The notes beneath the pieces are model-generated. The model saw only the letters and a list, made by a program, of their open reading frames with translations. It ran no database searches and was not told the DNA's origin. DNA of 64,000 nucleotides from Streptomyces sp. HUAS 15-9. GTDB taxonomy: Bacteria > Actinomycetota > Actinomycetes > Streptomycetales > Streptomycetaceae. The first letter of the stretch is position 1; every line of letters starts with the position of its first letter. Shown here piece after piece: positions 21,319 to 30,339 of the stretch. The stretch is taken from positions 4,402,001 through 4,466,000 of the forward strand of contig NZ_CP106798.1 in NCBI RefSeq assembly GCF_025642155.1. The letters run 5' to 3'. The position numbers and the translations under genes were made by a program.

Positions 21319-22530
21319 ATGGTCACCAGCGCCGGCGAAACCAGTGAGCTGCCGAAGGTCATCAGCGTGGACGATCACGTGATCGAGCCCGCGCACCTCT
21401 TCGAGACGTGGCTCCCGAGCAAGTACCGCGACAAGGGGCCGAAGCCGTTCACGGCGGGCATCGGCGAGCTCCAGTACATCGGCGGCAAGTACCGGTTCAC
21501 CACCGACCCGGACGGCCAGATCACCGACTGGTGGGAGTACGAGGGGGGCCTGTTCCCGTACAAGCGGATCATCGCGGCCGTCGGCTTCTCCCGGGACGAG
21601 ATGACGCTCGACGGCATCACCCGCGAGCAGATGCGCCGCGGCTGCTGGGACCCCAAGGCCCGGCTGGAGGACATGGACCTCAACCATGTCGAGGCCTCCC
21701 TCTGCTTCCCGACCTTCCCGCGCTTCTGCGGGCAGACCTTCGCCGAGGCCGAGGACAAGGAGGTCGCCCTCGCCTGTGTGCGCGCCTACAACGACTGGAT
21801 GGTCGAGGAGTGGTGCGGTGACAGCGGCGGGCGCCTGATCCCGCTGTGTCTCATCCCGCTGTGGGACGTCGGGCTCGCGGTCGCCGAGATCCGGCGCAAC
21901 GCCGCCCGTGGCGTACGGGCCGTGACCTTCAGCGAGATCCCCACCTATCTGGGGCTGCCCTCGATCCACTCGGGCTACTGGGACCCGTTCTTCGCGGCGT
22001 GCGAGGAGACGGGCACCGTGGTCAACATGCACATCGGGTCCTCGTCGCAGATGCCGGCCGCGTCGCCGGACGCTCCCCCCGCGGTCCAGGCCTCGCTGAG
22101 CTTCAACAACGCCATGGCGTCGATGATGGACTTCCTCTTCTCCGGGGTCCTGGTCAGGTTCCCGCGGCTGAAACTCGCGTACAGCGAAGGGCAGATGGGG
22201 TGGATCCCGTACGCCCTGGAACGCGCCGACGACGTGTGGGAGGAACACCGGGCCTGGGGCGGGGTGAAGGACCTGATCCCCCAGCCGCCGTCGACGTACT
22301 ACTACCGGCAGATCTTCTGCTGCTTCTTCCGCGACAGGCACGGCATCGAGGCGATCGAGACCGTGGGCGTGGACAACGCGACCTTCGAGACCGACTATCC
22401 GCACGTCGACTCGACCTGGCCGGACACGAAGCGGGTGGCCCAGGAGCATGTGGGCGGCCTGCCCGCCGACGTGGCCTACAAGCTGCTGCGCGGCAACGCG
22501 ATCCGGATGCTGGAGCTGCCTTTCGAGTAG
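21319..22530 (+). CDS. Amidohydrolase family protein
   Basis: Metal-dependent amidohydrolase-2 (TIM-barrel) protein of 403 residues. I chose ATG 21319 (MVTSAGETSELPKVISVDDH), with GAGGCGAGG upstream. VISVDDHVIEP near residue 17 carries the first metal-ligand region. NMHIGSSS, FSGVLVRFPRLKLAYSEGQMGWIPYALERAD and the late ETDYPHVDSTWP aspartate block match the family of decarboxylases and hydrolases acting on aromatic or other carboxylates. The substrate cannot be read from the sequence. It heads an operon with a ferredoxin and an FkbM methyltransferase. Confidence 0.85.
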   Translation: MVTSAGETSELPKVISVDDHVIEPAHLFETWLPSKYRDKGPKPFTAGIGELQYIGGKYRFTTDPDGQITDWWEYEGGLFPYKRIIAAVGFSRDEMTLDGITREQMRRGCWDPKARLEDMDLNHVEASLCFPTFPRFCGQTFAEAEDKEVALACVRAYNDWMVEEWCGDSGGRLIPLCLIPLWDVGLAVAEIRRNAARGVRAVTFSEIPTYLGLPSIHSGYWDPFFAACEETGTVVNMHIGSSSQMPAASPDAPPAVQASLSFNNAMASMMDFLFSGVLVRFPRLKLAYSEGQMGWIPYALERADDVWEEHRAWGGVKDLIPQPPSTYYYRQIFCCFFRDRHGIEAIETVGVDNATFETDYPHVDSTWPDTKRVAQEHVGGLPADVAYKLLRGNAIRMLELPFE

Positions 22531-22568
22531 GCCGCGTAGGAGGGGGCACCGCTGGGAAGGGACCTCGC

Positions 22569-22763
22569 ATGAAGGTCTCCATCGACGCCGGCCTCTGTTA
22601 CGGTTCCGCAGAGTGCGCCCACCGCGCGCCGGCCGTGTTCGCGTTCGAGGACGGGTACGGCGTGGTCCGGCCCGGCCATGAGGACGCCGGCGACGACGGA
22701 CTCGTACAGGAAGCCGCCGAGCGGTGCCCCTCCCAGGCCATAAGGATCAGCGAGAACGCATGA
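22569..22763 (+). CDS. Small ferredoxin (3Fe-4S type)
   Basis: Ferredoxin of 64 residues: DAGLCYGSAECAHRAPAVF near the N-terminus and AERCPSQAIRI near the C-terminus give a CxxxxxC...CP ligand pattern typical of single-cluster 3Fe-4S ferredoxins that feed cytochromes P450 or Rieske-type enzymes. No P450 is adjacent. It lies 38 bp after the amidohydrolase, and its stop overlaps the start of the next gene (ATGA). Confidence 0.87.
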   Translation: MKVSIDAGLCYGSAECAHRAPAVFAFEDGYGVVRPGHEDAGDDGLVQEAAERCPSQAIRISENA

Positions 22764-23680
22764 GCAGTGCCCTTTCCGAGGCCATGGTCACCCTCGGCCG
22801 ACGCTATGTGCGTGACGCCCCGGGCTCCCTCGGCAAAGCGCTGCTGGCCGGGCGCTATCTGAATCCGTATCTGCGCGACCACCCGCGGCGGCGGGTGGTC
22901 GAGACCCGCTCCGGCGCCCGGTTCGCGGTCGACACCCAGGACCTCATCCAGCGCTATCTGTATCTCTTCGGGGTGTGGGAGCCGCACATGACCAGCTGGC
23001 TCCAGGGCCGGCTGCGGCAAGGTGACGTCCTGGTCGACGTCGGGGCGAACGTCGGCTGTCTGAGCCTGGTGGCGGCCCGCCTGGTCGGGGACACGGGCCG
23101 GGTGGTCGCCGTCGAGGCGTCACCCGACTTCCACCGCAGGCTGCTGCGGAACATCGAGCTGAACCGGTGCGGCACCGTCCGGGCGGTCAACGCGGCCGTC
23201 TCGGACAAGCGGGAGACGCTGACCTTCGTCCTGGCCAGCTCCCACAACATGGGTGCCAACAGCATCGTGCCCTACGACGGTCCCGCCGAGTCGAGCTTCG
23301 AGGCGCAGGCGTGCCCGCTGCCCGAACTCCTGGAGCCGGAGGAGATCGCCCGGGCCCGCGTCATCAAGATCGACGTCGAGGGCGCGGAGGGCGCCGTCGT
23401 CAAGGGCCTGGCCCCGATCCTCGACGAACTGCGCCCCGACGTGGAGATCGCCGTCGAGGTCACCCCGGAGCGCATGGCCAACCTCGGCCACTCGGTTGAC
23501 GACCTGCTGGAGACCATGCGCAAGGCCGGGTTCCATACGTATCGCCTGCTCAACGACTATGCGCCGGAGAGCTATCCGGCGGCCCTGAGCCGGCCGGTGG
23601 CCCCGGTGCGGTGGCGCGGGCCGGTCGTGGGCGAGAGCGAACTGGTGTTCTCGCGCGTCGACGCCGAGACGCTCGGGTGA
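22760..23680 (+). CDS. FkbM-family SAM-dependent methyltransferase
   Basis: FkbM-type methyltransferase of 306 residues. The SAM-binding motif is LVDVGANVGCLSLVAARLV, then VVAVEASPDFHRRLLRNIELN. The catalytic/post-motif segment is IKIDVEGAEGAVVKGL. The start ATG 22760 overlaps the ferredoxin stop, so translation is coupled. FkbM enzymes methylate sugar or polyketide hydroxyls; no secondary-metabolite genes accompany this one, so the substrate is unknown. Confidence 0.87.
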   Translation: MSSALSEAMVTLGRRYVRDAPGSLGKALLAGRYLNPYLRDHPRRRVVETRSGARFAVDTQDLIQRYLYLFGVWEPHMTSWLQGRLRQGDVLVDVGANVGCLSLVAARLVGDTGRVVAVEASPDFHRRLLRNIELNRCGTVRAVNAAVSDKRETLTFVLASSHNMGANSIVPYDGPAESSFEAQACPLPELLEPEEIARARVIKIDVEGAEGAVVKGLAPILDELRPDVEIAVEVTPERMANLGHSVDDLLETMRKAGFHTYRLLNDYAPESYPAALSRPVAPVRWRGPVVGESELVFSRVDAETLG

Positions 23681-23738
23681 CGCGGCCCGTGCGCTGGTCC
23701 CGACCGCTTCGGCCCTTCGCGCTGAGGGGTCCGACGCT

Positions 23739-24506
23739 TCACCCCGGCGGATAGCGCCAGTCGACGTCCGCCAGCGCCCGCGCCCTCGCCTCGACGACCG
23801 CCATGCGCGCCTCGCGTTCCACCGGATCGACGTGGGCGGCCTGTCCGGTCATCTGCCCCTCCCACTTCCGGTAGAGCAGCCCCGCCTCCGCCGAGAACCA
23901 GCCACGGCTCACGGCGTTCAGCGCGAGCAGCAGACCGGTGTCCTCGGACGCCGGCAGGGCCATCCAGCCGCCGAGCGCGAGCAGCAGGCCGCGGCGGACG
24001 CAGAGCGTCGCCGGGTGGACCTGGGCGCGGAAGCCGTTGGCCTTCCAGAAGTCGAGCAGGGTCCCGCGCTCGACGGGGCCTTCGTCCGGGTCGCCCGGGA
24101 AGCCGGCGGTGGAGCCGTCGGGCAGCAGGTCCAGGGCTCGGGAGGTGGCCCACCCGATGGTCTGGTCGGCCTCGAGAACGGCCAGGTCACGGGCGAGCGC
24201 GCCCGGCGGGAGCTGGTCGTCGGCGTCCAGGATCCTGACGTACTCGCCGTCCGCGTGCGCCAGGGCGATCGTGCGGGCGACGCCGGGACCGCCGGGCCGG
24301 CCCTGCCGGAAGGTCACCCGCACGTCGTCGGGGACGTACGGACGCACCTCGTCCGTCCTCCCGTCCTCCTGGACGATCCAGTGCCACTCCCAGCCGTCCG
24401 GGAGCCGCTGCTCGCGCAGGGACTTGTACGCCTCCGGCAGGAACCGGGCGGAGGGGGCGTGCACAGCGGTGACGATGACGACGCGCCGGTTCACGGCAGC
24501 GCTCAC
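23739..24506 (-). CDS. Family 2 glycosyltransferase
   Basis: Cytosolic GT-A glycosyltransferase of 255 residues. The N-terminus has RVVIVTAVHAPSARFLPEAYKSL. The nucleotide-sugar region VARTIALAHADGEYVRILDADDQLPPGAL contains the DAD metal-binding motif. A late acidic block (ASEDTGLLLALN) could hold the catalytic base. GTG 24506 overlaps the stop of the upstream GntR gene (GTGA), so the two are coupled. The acceptor is unknown. Confidence 0.83.
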   Translation of the reverse strand: MSAAVNRRVVIVTAVHAPSARFLPEAYKSLREQRLPDGWEWHWIVQEDGRTDEVRPYVPDDVRVTFRQGRPGGPGVARTIALAHADGEYVRILDADDQLPPGALARDLAVLEADQTIGWATSRALDLLPDGSTAGFPGDPDEGPVERGTLLDFWKANGFRAQVHPATLCVRRGLLLALGGWMALPASEDTGLLLALNAVSRGWFSAEAGLLYRKWEGQMTGQAAHVDPVEREARMAVVEARARALADVDWRYPPG

Positions 24507-25291
24507 CACCTTTCCAGGGACGTGGTGAAGAGCAGTTCCGTGCGGTCGCCCGGCAGCGTGACGACGGAGACGTCCACCACGCGGCCGTCGATGTCGTACG
24601 AGGTCTTCCTGAGGATGATCACCGACGTGCCCGCCGGGAGCTCCAGCGCCCTCGCCTCCTCCGGCGTCGGGGGGCGTGCGGAGAAGCGTTCCTCGACGCG
24701 GTCCACCTCGATGCCGACGGTGTGGAGCTGGTGCTGTGTGCCGCCGGGCCAGGGCTCCTTGGTCTCGTCCAGCAGGTCGGGGTTGGCCGCGATCATGTCG
24801 CGGACGAGATAGGAGGTGACGAGGTTGAAGGGTGCGGTCTCGGCCGCGCACCGGGTCCTGTACGTGCGTTCGAGCAGCGTCGTGCCCACCGGCACTCCGA
24901 AGGCGTCCGCCAGTTCGTCGGGCGCCGCGAACTCGCGGTATTTCGCGTAGAAGACGAGGTCGTCGAGGCACAGACCGGTGTCGTGCTCCGTGGCTCCGGT
25001 CTCGGCCCGGGTGGCCTCGGGCTCCCGCGCGCGGTTCTTCTCCCACTGGTGCCGTCCGTTGTCGCGGACCGCGAGCGTACGGGGGCGCCGGACGAAGTTG
25101 CCGCGGCCGTGCAGCTTGTCGATCAGGCCTTCCTCGCTGAGCAGCCGCAAGGCGTTCTGCACGGTCGGCACGCTCCGGCCGTAGTGCTTCGCCAGGGCGG
25201 CTTCGGACGGCAGCCGGTCGCCGGGCTTGCGCAGGCCCTCCCGGATGGTCCGGCGTATGTCGTCGGCGATCTCCTCGTAGGCCTTGGGCAC
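24503..25291 (-). CDS. GntR/HutC-family transcriptional regulator (UTRA domain)
   Basis: Regulator of 262 residues. The N-terminal winged helix is IADDIRRTIREGLRKPGDRLPSEAALAKHYGRSVPTVQNALRLLSEEGLI, followed by a HutC/UTRA effector-binding domain from about residue 95 to the end. The start is GTG 25291. An inverted repeat GACTCCT...AGGAGTC flanks 25306-25340 upstream, a possible operator or promoter element. Direct coupling to a glycosyltransferase suggests a sugar-type effector, but this is inference. Confidence 0.88.
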   Translation of the reverse strand: MPKAYEEIADDIRRTIREGLRKPGDRLPSEAALAKHYGRSVPTVQNALRLLSEEGLIDKLHGRGNFVRRPRTLAVRDNGRHQWEKNRAREPEATRAETGATEHDTGLCLDDLVFYAKYREFAAPDELADAFGVPVGTTLLERTYRTRCAAETAPFNLVTSYLVRDMIAANPDLLDETKEPWPGGTQHQLHTVGIEVDRVEERFSARPPTPEEARALELPAGTSVIILRKTSYDIDGRVVDVSVVTLPGDRTELLFTTSLERW

Positions 25292-25471
25292 GGATTCAGT
25301 CTAGTGACTCCTAAAGAGGTCTTGACGAGTTGAGGAGTCGGTTGGTTCGGGCTTGAGAGTCGGCCGTTTTGGGCGTGACGAGGACCCCCGGCCCGTGGAG
25401 GCCGAGGGTCCTGCCTGTTCAGTACGCAAGCTCGCCGTCACATCTGTCCTGCTCGTACCGCGTCGTGTCTG

Positions 25472-25819
25472 TCAGCAGGCGAGGGGGGCCGTGAGCTCGC
25501 CCAGGGCGTCCAGCTCGTCCGATTCCGTCGTGTCGTCGAGGGGCCGGTGGCGGCAGCTGGGGGATCTGCCGTGGGCCTCCGCGTGGATCCGTTGCTTCAT
25601 CGTGGGGGGCAGGGCCCTGACGTGGGGCCAGGATCCGGTGGGGGACCAGGACCATCGGGACATCGACGGCAACGTCGGATGCGCGTCGCTGTTGCGCGGG
25701 GTCTCGGTCTGCGGTACCGCCGTGGCGGTGGTCGCCGAGACGAGTCCGAGCGCCGTGAACAGCGCGATGAAGGCGGTGACGATGGTGGTCCACAGCTTCA
25801 GGACCGTGTTCCGGGCCAT
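25472..25819 (-). CDS. Small secreted or membrane-anchored protein
   Basis: Protein of 115 residues with an N-terminal hydrophobic helix (TVLKLWTTIVTAFIALFTALGLVSA) followed by ATTATA, which could be a signal peptide or an anchor. The rest is Pro/Ser/Thr/His-rich with a single terminal Cys. ATG 25819 has a GTGAGGGG site upstream. It resembles small uncharacterised Streptomyces proteins (possibly DUF6344); function unknown. Confidence 0.65.
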   Translation of the reverse strand: MARNTVLKLWTTIVTAFIALFTALGLVSATTATAVPQTETPRNSDAHPTLPSMSRWSWSPTGSWPHVRALPPTMKQRIHAEAHGRSPSCRHRPLDDTTESDELDALGELTAPLAC

Positions 25820-26167
25820 GGCCCCTCACTTTCGGGTCGGGCGATTTGCGTACTTTCCTCATGATGTGTATGGGGGTCGCGAAGTGGTGGACCTCCGCCC
25901 GTGGCGCGTCGATGTTCTGATGAACACCACCCGGATGGAGGCACGGGTGTCGGAAATGTTCCGGAACGGGGTGAGAGAGCACGAAGAGCGAGCAAAGTGA
26001 CCGTCCGTGGAGATGTGATCACCCTCCGATCGGAGCGGTGCGATCCTCACCCATTGCCCTGTCGCGGGCGGGAGTTGGCGTCCGACGCAGGTCACCGATC
26101 GATATCGGTCGGTGTGTATAGTCGGGCGGCAGAGGTCCCCTACGTCAAGGAAAGACGAGGTCGCGCG
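25820..26167. promoter_or_regulatory. Divergent intergenic region with inverted repeat
   Basis: About 350 bp between two divergent small genes, without a supported gene. It contains the perfect inverted repeat ACCGATCGATATCGGT (26094-26109), directly followed by a candidate -10 TATAGT (26117-26122) for the DLW-39 gene. The palindrome position suggests a repressor site. Confidence 0.5.
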
Positions 26168-26296
26168 GTGAAGAAGCTTCTCCTGGTCGCACTGGCCGCC
26201 ATCGGCGGGCTCCTCGTGTACCGCCAGATCCAGGCGGATCGCGCCGAGCAGGATCTGTGGACGGAGGCGACTGACTCCGTGCCCACGGGTTCGTGA
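26168..26296 (+). CDS. DLW-39 family peptide
   Basis: Small protein of 42 residues, GTG start. A hydrophobic N-terminal helix (KKLLLVALAAIGGLLVYRQI) is followed by a charged segment containing the diagnostic DLW in QDLWTEATDS. This family is an actinobacterial conserved small membrane protein of unknown role, usually encoded close to gyrA and tRNA-Ala/Ile. It is followed by a strong terminator. Confidence 0.88.
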   Translation: MKKLLLVALAAIGGLLVYRQIQADRAEQDLWTEATDSVPTGS

Positions 26297-26321
26297 GTAC
26301 CGATACCGGAATCTGATCAGA

Positions 26322-26349
26322 CCCCGACCGCCCTCGCGGTCGGGGTTTT
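26322..26349 (+). terminator. Rho-independent terminator
   Basis: Perfect 10-bp stem CCCCGACCGC / GCGGTCGGGG, loop CCTC, then TTTT, 25 bp after the DLW-39 gene. Confidence 0.9.
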
Positions 26350-26514
26350 GTGTTGCCGGGGGTGCCGCAGGCGGCGGGGCAGGGGCTGCGAGACGGTGCT
26401 TTTCGGACGCTCGTCCGGATTTCGCGGATGGCGTGGACGCGGGCGGGGCAGGATGGCCACGGTCCGGCACGAGTCGGTCATGGCGGCCGGTGTACGACGA
26501 CGAGGGGGCGCGTG

Positions 26515-27906
26515 ATGATGCGGCGTACGGCGTGGCGGTGGGCGGGAGGACACCGGAGCCTCCGTCGTCCGCGTTGTCCGCGTGCTGCCGCTGTGCTGGC
26601 CGTCGTCGCGGGCGCGGTGCTGTGCGCGGCGGGGGTGCTGCCGAGCGGGAGCGCCGTGGCTGCCGGTACGCCGGGTGGCAGCGCCTATGACTTCGCCCAC
26701 GGCGACCGCGATGTCGCCGGAGCGAGGAGCACCACGGACGCCGCACCACTGGAGCCGGGCAGGACGTACCGCAGCTCCATCACCCAGGGCGCCAAGCTCT
26801 CCTACCGCCTCGAACTCGACGACGTCACGACGACCGCGTACGTCCCCGTCACCCTCGTACCCCCCGCGAACGCCACCGTCACCGCCTCCGACGGCATCAG
26901 GGTGTCGCTGCAGGACGCCGACGGCGCCCCCTGTTCCTATGCGTCCGCCCGCATCGGTGCCGGACTGAGCCCCCGTCCCGTCACGGCGCTCGGGATGCGC
27001 GAGACCGGCAAGACGCTCTGCCAGAAGCCCGGCAGCTACTACCTGCTCGTCGAGCGCCTCGACGCCACCGGATCGGGGAACGCCGCCTCGTCGGGCGCCT
27101 GGGACCTGGAACTCGCCCCCGTCGTGGAACCCCGCCCGGAGAAGGCCGGGGCCACCGAAGCACCCGAGGTCTGGAACTCCGCCTCCCCCGAAGCCCTCGC
27201 CGGCGAGCCCGAGCGCCGTGGCGGCGGAGCGGGCTTCGCCACGGCACGGGGGCTGGAACAGGGCGTGTGGCAGACGGGCATCGAGCCAGGGCAGACCCTC
27301 TTCTACAAGGTGCCGGTCGACTGGGGCCAGCAGCTCTACGCCACCGCCGAACTGGGCAGTTCGAGCAGCGACGGCGGCTATGTCAACGGCGCCCTCGATC
27401 TCGCGGTGCACAACCCGGTCCGCGGCCACGTGGACGATGTGGCCCGCGGCTACACCGGCAGCCAGACGACGGCCACCATCTCCCCCCTGCCCCCCGTCGA
27501 GTACCGCAACCGGTACGCCGTCGCCGAGGACGTGCGCGGCATGCGCTTCGCCGGCTTCTACTACCTCGTCGTCCATCTCAGCGCCAAGACGGCCGACACC
27601 TTCGGCAAGGGGCCGTACGGGCTGACGCTGCGCGTGCGCGTCAGCGGCAGTGCGCATCCCGGACCCGGGTACGCCGGCCGGGCCGCACAGCACAAGCTCT
27701 TCGAAGTGACCCGGCAGGACCGCCAGGCGGCGGCGGCCGGGGCCGCGGGGGAGTCCGTCGGCGGTGACCCGGCGATGAAGGCGGTCGCGGTCGCGGGCCT
27801 CGGCACGGGTACCGCGCTGCTGATCCTGCTCGGGGTGTGGGCGGTGGTGGCCCGGCGGCGGGCCGGGGCTCAGATCCGGGTCAGCGCCCAGAAGCCCACG
27901 GCGTAG
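26515..27906 (+). CDS. Secreted protein with C-terminal membrane anchor
   Basis: Protein of 463 residues. I chose ATG 26515 (MMRRTAWRWAGG), with GAGGGGG upstream; GTG 26512 is possible. A signal peptide (AAAVLAVVAGAVLCAAGVLPSGSAVAAG) precedes an extracellular region with two similar halves, each with tyrosine-rich beta-type segments (YYLLVERLD, YYLVVHLS). A C-terminal helix (VAVAGLGTGTALLILLGVWAVVA) is followed by a basic tail. Function unknown; conserved in Streptomyces. It is convergent with the kinase gene and overlaps it by 37 bp. Confidence 0.75.
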   Translation: MMRRTAWRWAGGHRSLRRPRCPRAAAVLAVVAGAVLCAAGVLPSGSAVAAGTPGGSAYDFAHGDRDVAGARSTTDAAPLEPGRTYRSSITQGAKLSYRLELDDVTTTAYVPVTLVPPANATVTASDGIRVSLQDADGAPCSYASARIGAGLSPRPVTALGMRETGKTLCQKPGSYYLLVERLDATGSGNAASSGAWDLELAPVVEPRPEKAGATEAPEVWNSASPEALAGEPERRGGGAGFATARGLEQGVWQTGIEPGQTLFYKVPVDWGQQLYATAELGSSSSDGGYVNGALDLAVHNPVRGHVDDVARGYTGSQTTATISPLPPVEYRNRYAVAEDVRGMRFAGFYYLVVHLSAKTADTFGKGPYGLTLRVRVSGSAHPGPGYAGRAAQHKLFEVTRQDRQAAAAGAAGESVGGDPAMKAVAVAGLGTGTALLILLGVWAVVARRRAGAQIRVSAQKPTA

Positions 27907-29351
27907 CAGGCCAGCGCGAGCAGCAGGATCGGGACCGCCGCTTTCGCGGGGGGACCGGGGCGGCGGGCGCGGCGCGCTCGGCGTCTGGAGCGGGAGCGCT
28001 GCGGCGCGGTCCCCGGCGCGGGCGGCGGGAACTGCGGCTCCTGGGCGGTGTACGAAGCGGTGGTGGCGTCGACGCGCTGCTGCGGCACCGGTGTCAGGAC
28101 CTGGGTGGGGTTCCACGGCTGATGCGGCTGGAACGGCTGGTACGGCTGCTGTTGCGGCTGGAATCCCTGGGGAGTGTGCGCGGTGTACGTCGGCGGGGTG
28201 GGCGTTTCCGGCTGCTCCTGCGGCCGCTCCTCCGGCTGGGCCGCCTGGGGCGGCGGCAGATGGAAGCTGCCGGTGTCCGACATGGCGGAGGGCTGCGAGC
28301 CGGTCGCCCGGCGTGGATCGGCGGGAGGGACGGTGTTGCCGGTGTCGGTGGCAGATGTGGTCGCGCCGGCGGCCGGCCTCGACGGCCGGGAGCCCGTCTC
28401 CCCCGCTCCGACAGCCTCCGCGCCGGTGTCCACACCTCCGTCCACACCTCTGTCCACGCCCGGAGCCCGCTCCAGAGGCCCGTCGGGACCGAAGCCCGGT
28501 GGGACAGGCCCGAGTTGGTCGAAGATCTCGATCCACTCGTCGTCGGGGCCCGGCTCCGGCAGGAGCTCCCTGGCGGAGGCGAGGGCCTTGCGCGCTCCCG
28601 TCGCCGTGCGGAAGCGGGCCTGTGGATCGGGCTGGATCAGGGTGGCCACGACCTGCCAGAGCGGATCGGGGATGCCCTTGGGCGCACTCGGCGTGCCGTG
28701 CTCGGCGAAGTACTGGACGAGGGCCTTGGCGTCAGGCTTGGCACCCTCCAGCAGATACAGCGCGACCAGGCCCACCGCGAACAGGTCGGACGGGAAGTCC
28801 GGTTCGGCGCCCATCATCTGCTCGGGCGCGAGGTAACCGGGCGTCCCCACCACGAGGTTGGTCTCCGTCAGACGCGGTTCGCCCAGCCGCATCGCGATCC
28901 CGAAGTCGGACAGCCGCAGCCGCGGGCGGCCGGTGCCGGTCGCTTCGAGCAGGATGTTGGCGGGCTTGATGTCACGGTGCACCACGCCTTCCCCGTGCAC
29001 CGCGGCGAGCCCGGACAGGAGCTGGTCGAGCAGCGTGCAGACGAACACCGGCGGCAGCGGGCCGTAGTCCCCGACCAGATGGACCAGCGAACCGCCGGCG
29101 ACGAGGTCCATGGTGAACAGGACCTGGTCGTCGTCGGCGGCCCAGCTGGCCGGTGCGAGCACATGTGGATGGTCGATCCGCAGGGCCTGCTCCCGCACGA
29201 AGCGCAGGAGCGAGTGGGCGTCGCGCTGCTGCAGCACCTTGGCGGCCACATAGCGCCGGCGGCGGTGGTCCCAGGCGCGCCATACGGCGCCGACTCCTCC
29301 GCGACCGATCGGGTCGACCAGTTCGTACCGGCCGGCGAAGACCTCACCCAT
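27870..29351 (-). CDS. Serine/threonine protein kinase, membrane-anchored
   Basis: Hanks-type kinase of 493 residues. Residues 8-270 hold the catalytic domain: glycine loop IGRGGVGAVW, VAAK lysine, HRDIKPANILL catalytic loop, DFGIA and GTPGYLAPEQ activation segment. A long Pro/Gln/Thr-rich linker (about 290-460) leads to a single C-terminal hydrophobic helix (AVPILLLALACYAVGFWAL). There are no PASTA domains, so it is not the PknB type. The HTH gene upstream (29495-30043) is in the same direction, 143 bp away. Confidence 0.92.
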   Translation of the reverse strand: MGEVFAGRYELVDPIGRGGVGAVWRAWDHRRRRYVAAKVLQQRDAHSLLRFVREQALRIDHPHVLAPASWAADDDQVLFTMDLVAGGSLVHLVGDYGPLPPVFVCTLLDQLLSGLAAVHGEGVVHRDIKPANILLEATGTGRPRLRLSDFGIAMRLGEPRLTETNLVVGTPGYLAPEQMMGAEPDFPSDLFAVGLVALYLLEGAKPDAKALVQYFAEHGTPSAPKGIPDPLWQVVATLIQPDPQARFRTATGARKALASARELLPEPGPDDEWIEIFDQLGPVPPGFGPDGPLERAPGVDRGVDGGVDTGAEAVGAGETGSRPSRPAAGATTSATDTGNTVPPADPRRATGSQPSAMSDTGSFHLPPPQAAQPEERPQEQPETPTPPTYTAHTPQGFQPQQQPYQPFQPHQPWNPTQVLTPVPQQRVDATTASYTAQEPQFPPPAPGTAPQRSRSRRRARRARRPGPPAKAAVPILLLALACYAVGFWALTRI

Positions 29352-29494
29352 GGCTGCCCGTCGCTCCTCCCCCTGCGGTTGCCCCCTGCTTCCCCCGAGC
29401 TTCCCCCGTGATGAGTGATACGACCCCTCCGCGCCCCGAGCCGTTCCCTGTGTCCCGGTCCGCCGGACCCCCTCCGGTGGACCGGGTCGTGGGA

Positions 29495-30043
29495 TCAGCT
29501 CTGGTGGGACTGGTAGTGCGCGACCGCGTCGGAGGTGCGGCCCGCGCCGTACACCCGGAGGAACTCTGCCAGTTCCGGGTGGGTCGGGGCGAGGGTGTCG
29601 GCGGCCTCGATGATGTCCCCCGCGGCGGCCACCGAGCGCAGCAGCGACTGGATCTCCCGCACCACCCGCTTGACCGTGGGCGCACCCGAACTGGTCGTCG
29701 GCTGCGAGGTGTTGCTGAGCACGGAGCCCCCCTGCGACTTCTTGATCTCGTCCATGCGGTCCGTCGCCTCGGCCGCGCTCACGCTGCCGTCCGCGACCTG
29801 CGCCGCCAGGTCCTGCAGCAGCTGCACCCGCTGGACCACCGCGGGATTGCCGATCTTCGCGCGCTGTCCGCTCATCAGCTGCGACAGCATCGGAGCGGAG
29901 AGTCCCAGCACCGCCGCGAGACGGGCCTGGTTGAGACCAAGATCGTCGATGAGCTTACGGAAGAGCGCCCCCAACGGCTCCCCGTACCAGTTCCGCTGCA
30001 GCTCCCGCGCTCTTGCGGTGGCTTCCTGCTGTGCGGCGTCCAT
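29495..30043 (-). CDS. XRE-type helix-turn-helix DNA-binding protein
   Basis: Regulator of 182 residues. I chose ATG 30043 (MDAAQQEATARARELQ), preceded by GGGGAGA; longer frames lack a site. The HTH is near residues 30-65 (LGLNQARLAAVLGLSAPMLSQLMSGQR). The remainder is helical (LAAQVADG..., KRVVREIQSLLRSVAAAGDIIEAADTL) and probably oligomerises. It sits between tRNA-Ala and the Ser/Thr kinase, on the kinase strand; a regulatory link with the kinase is possible but unproven. Confidence 0.8.
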   Translation of the reverse strand: MDAAQQEATARARELQRNWYGEPLGALFRKLIDDLGLNQARLAAVLGLSAPMLSQLMSGQRAKIGNPAVVQRVQLLQDLAAQVADGSVSAAEATDRMDEIKKSQGGSVLSNTSQPTTSSGAPTVKRVVREIQSLLRSVAAAGDIIEAADTLAPTHPELAEFLRVYGAGRTSDAVAHYQSHQS

Positions 30044-30216
30044 TGCGTCTCCCCATCGCTTCCCCAGAACGTGGTTCGCTGTAGCGAACCACGACGAGCA
30101 TCTTACGGAGAGTGGTCGTCCACGGGGACCCCCAAGTTTTTTGCGAGATACCGGGGGTGACCCGGTACTCTGGTCTGCGGCGCCCACCGGAGTGATCCGG
30201 CGGCTGCTTTTTGCAC

Positions 30217-30289
30217 GGGGCCTTAGCTCAGTTGGTAGAGCGCTGTCTTTGCATGGCAGATGTCAGGGGTTCGACTCCCCTAGGCTCCA
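30217..30289 (+). tRNA. tRNA-Ala (TGC)
   Basis: Cloverleaf read by hand: acceptor GGGGCCT/AGGCTCC with one G-T pair, D-arm AGCTCAGTTGGTAGAGC, anticodon loop TTTGCAT with anticodon TGC, T-arm GGGGTTCGACTCCCC. CCA is not encoded. It lies 14 kb after tRNA-Ile. Confidence 0.97.
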
Positions 30290-30299
30290 CTCGCTTCTA

Positions 30300-30339
30300 C
30301 CCCTCTGACCTGTGGAAACGCGGTCAGAGGGGTATTTTT
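30300..30339 (+). terminator. Terminator after tRNA-Ala
   Basis: Stem CCCCTCTGACC / GGTCAGAGGGG with an 11-base loop, followed by TATTTTTG. Confidence 0.9.
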
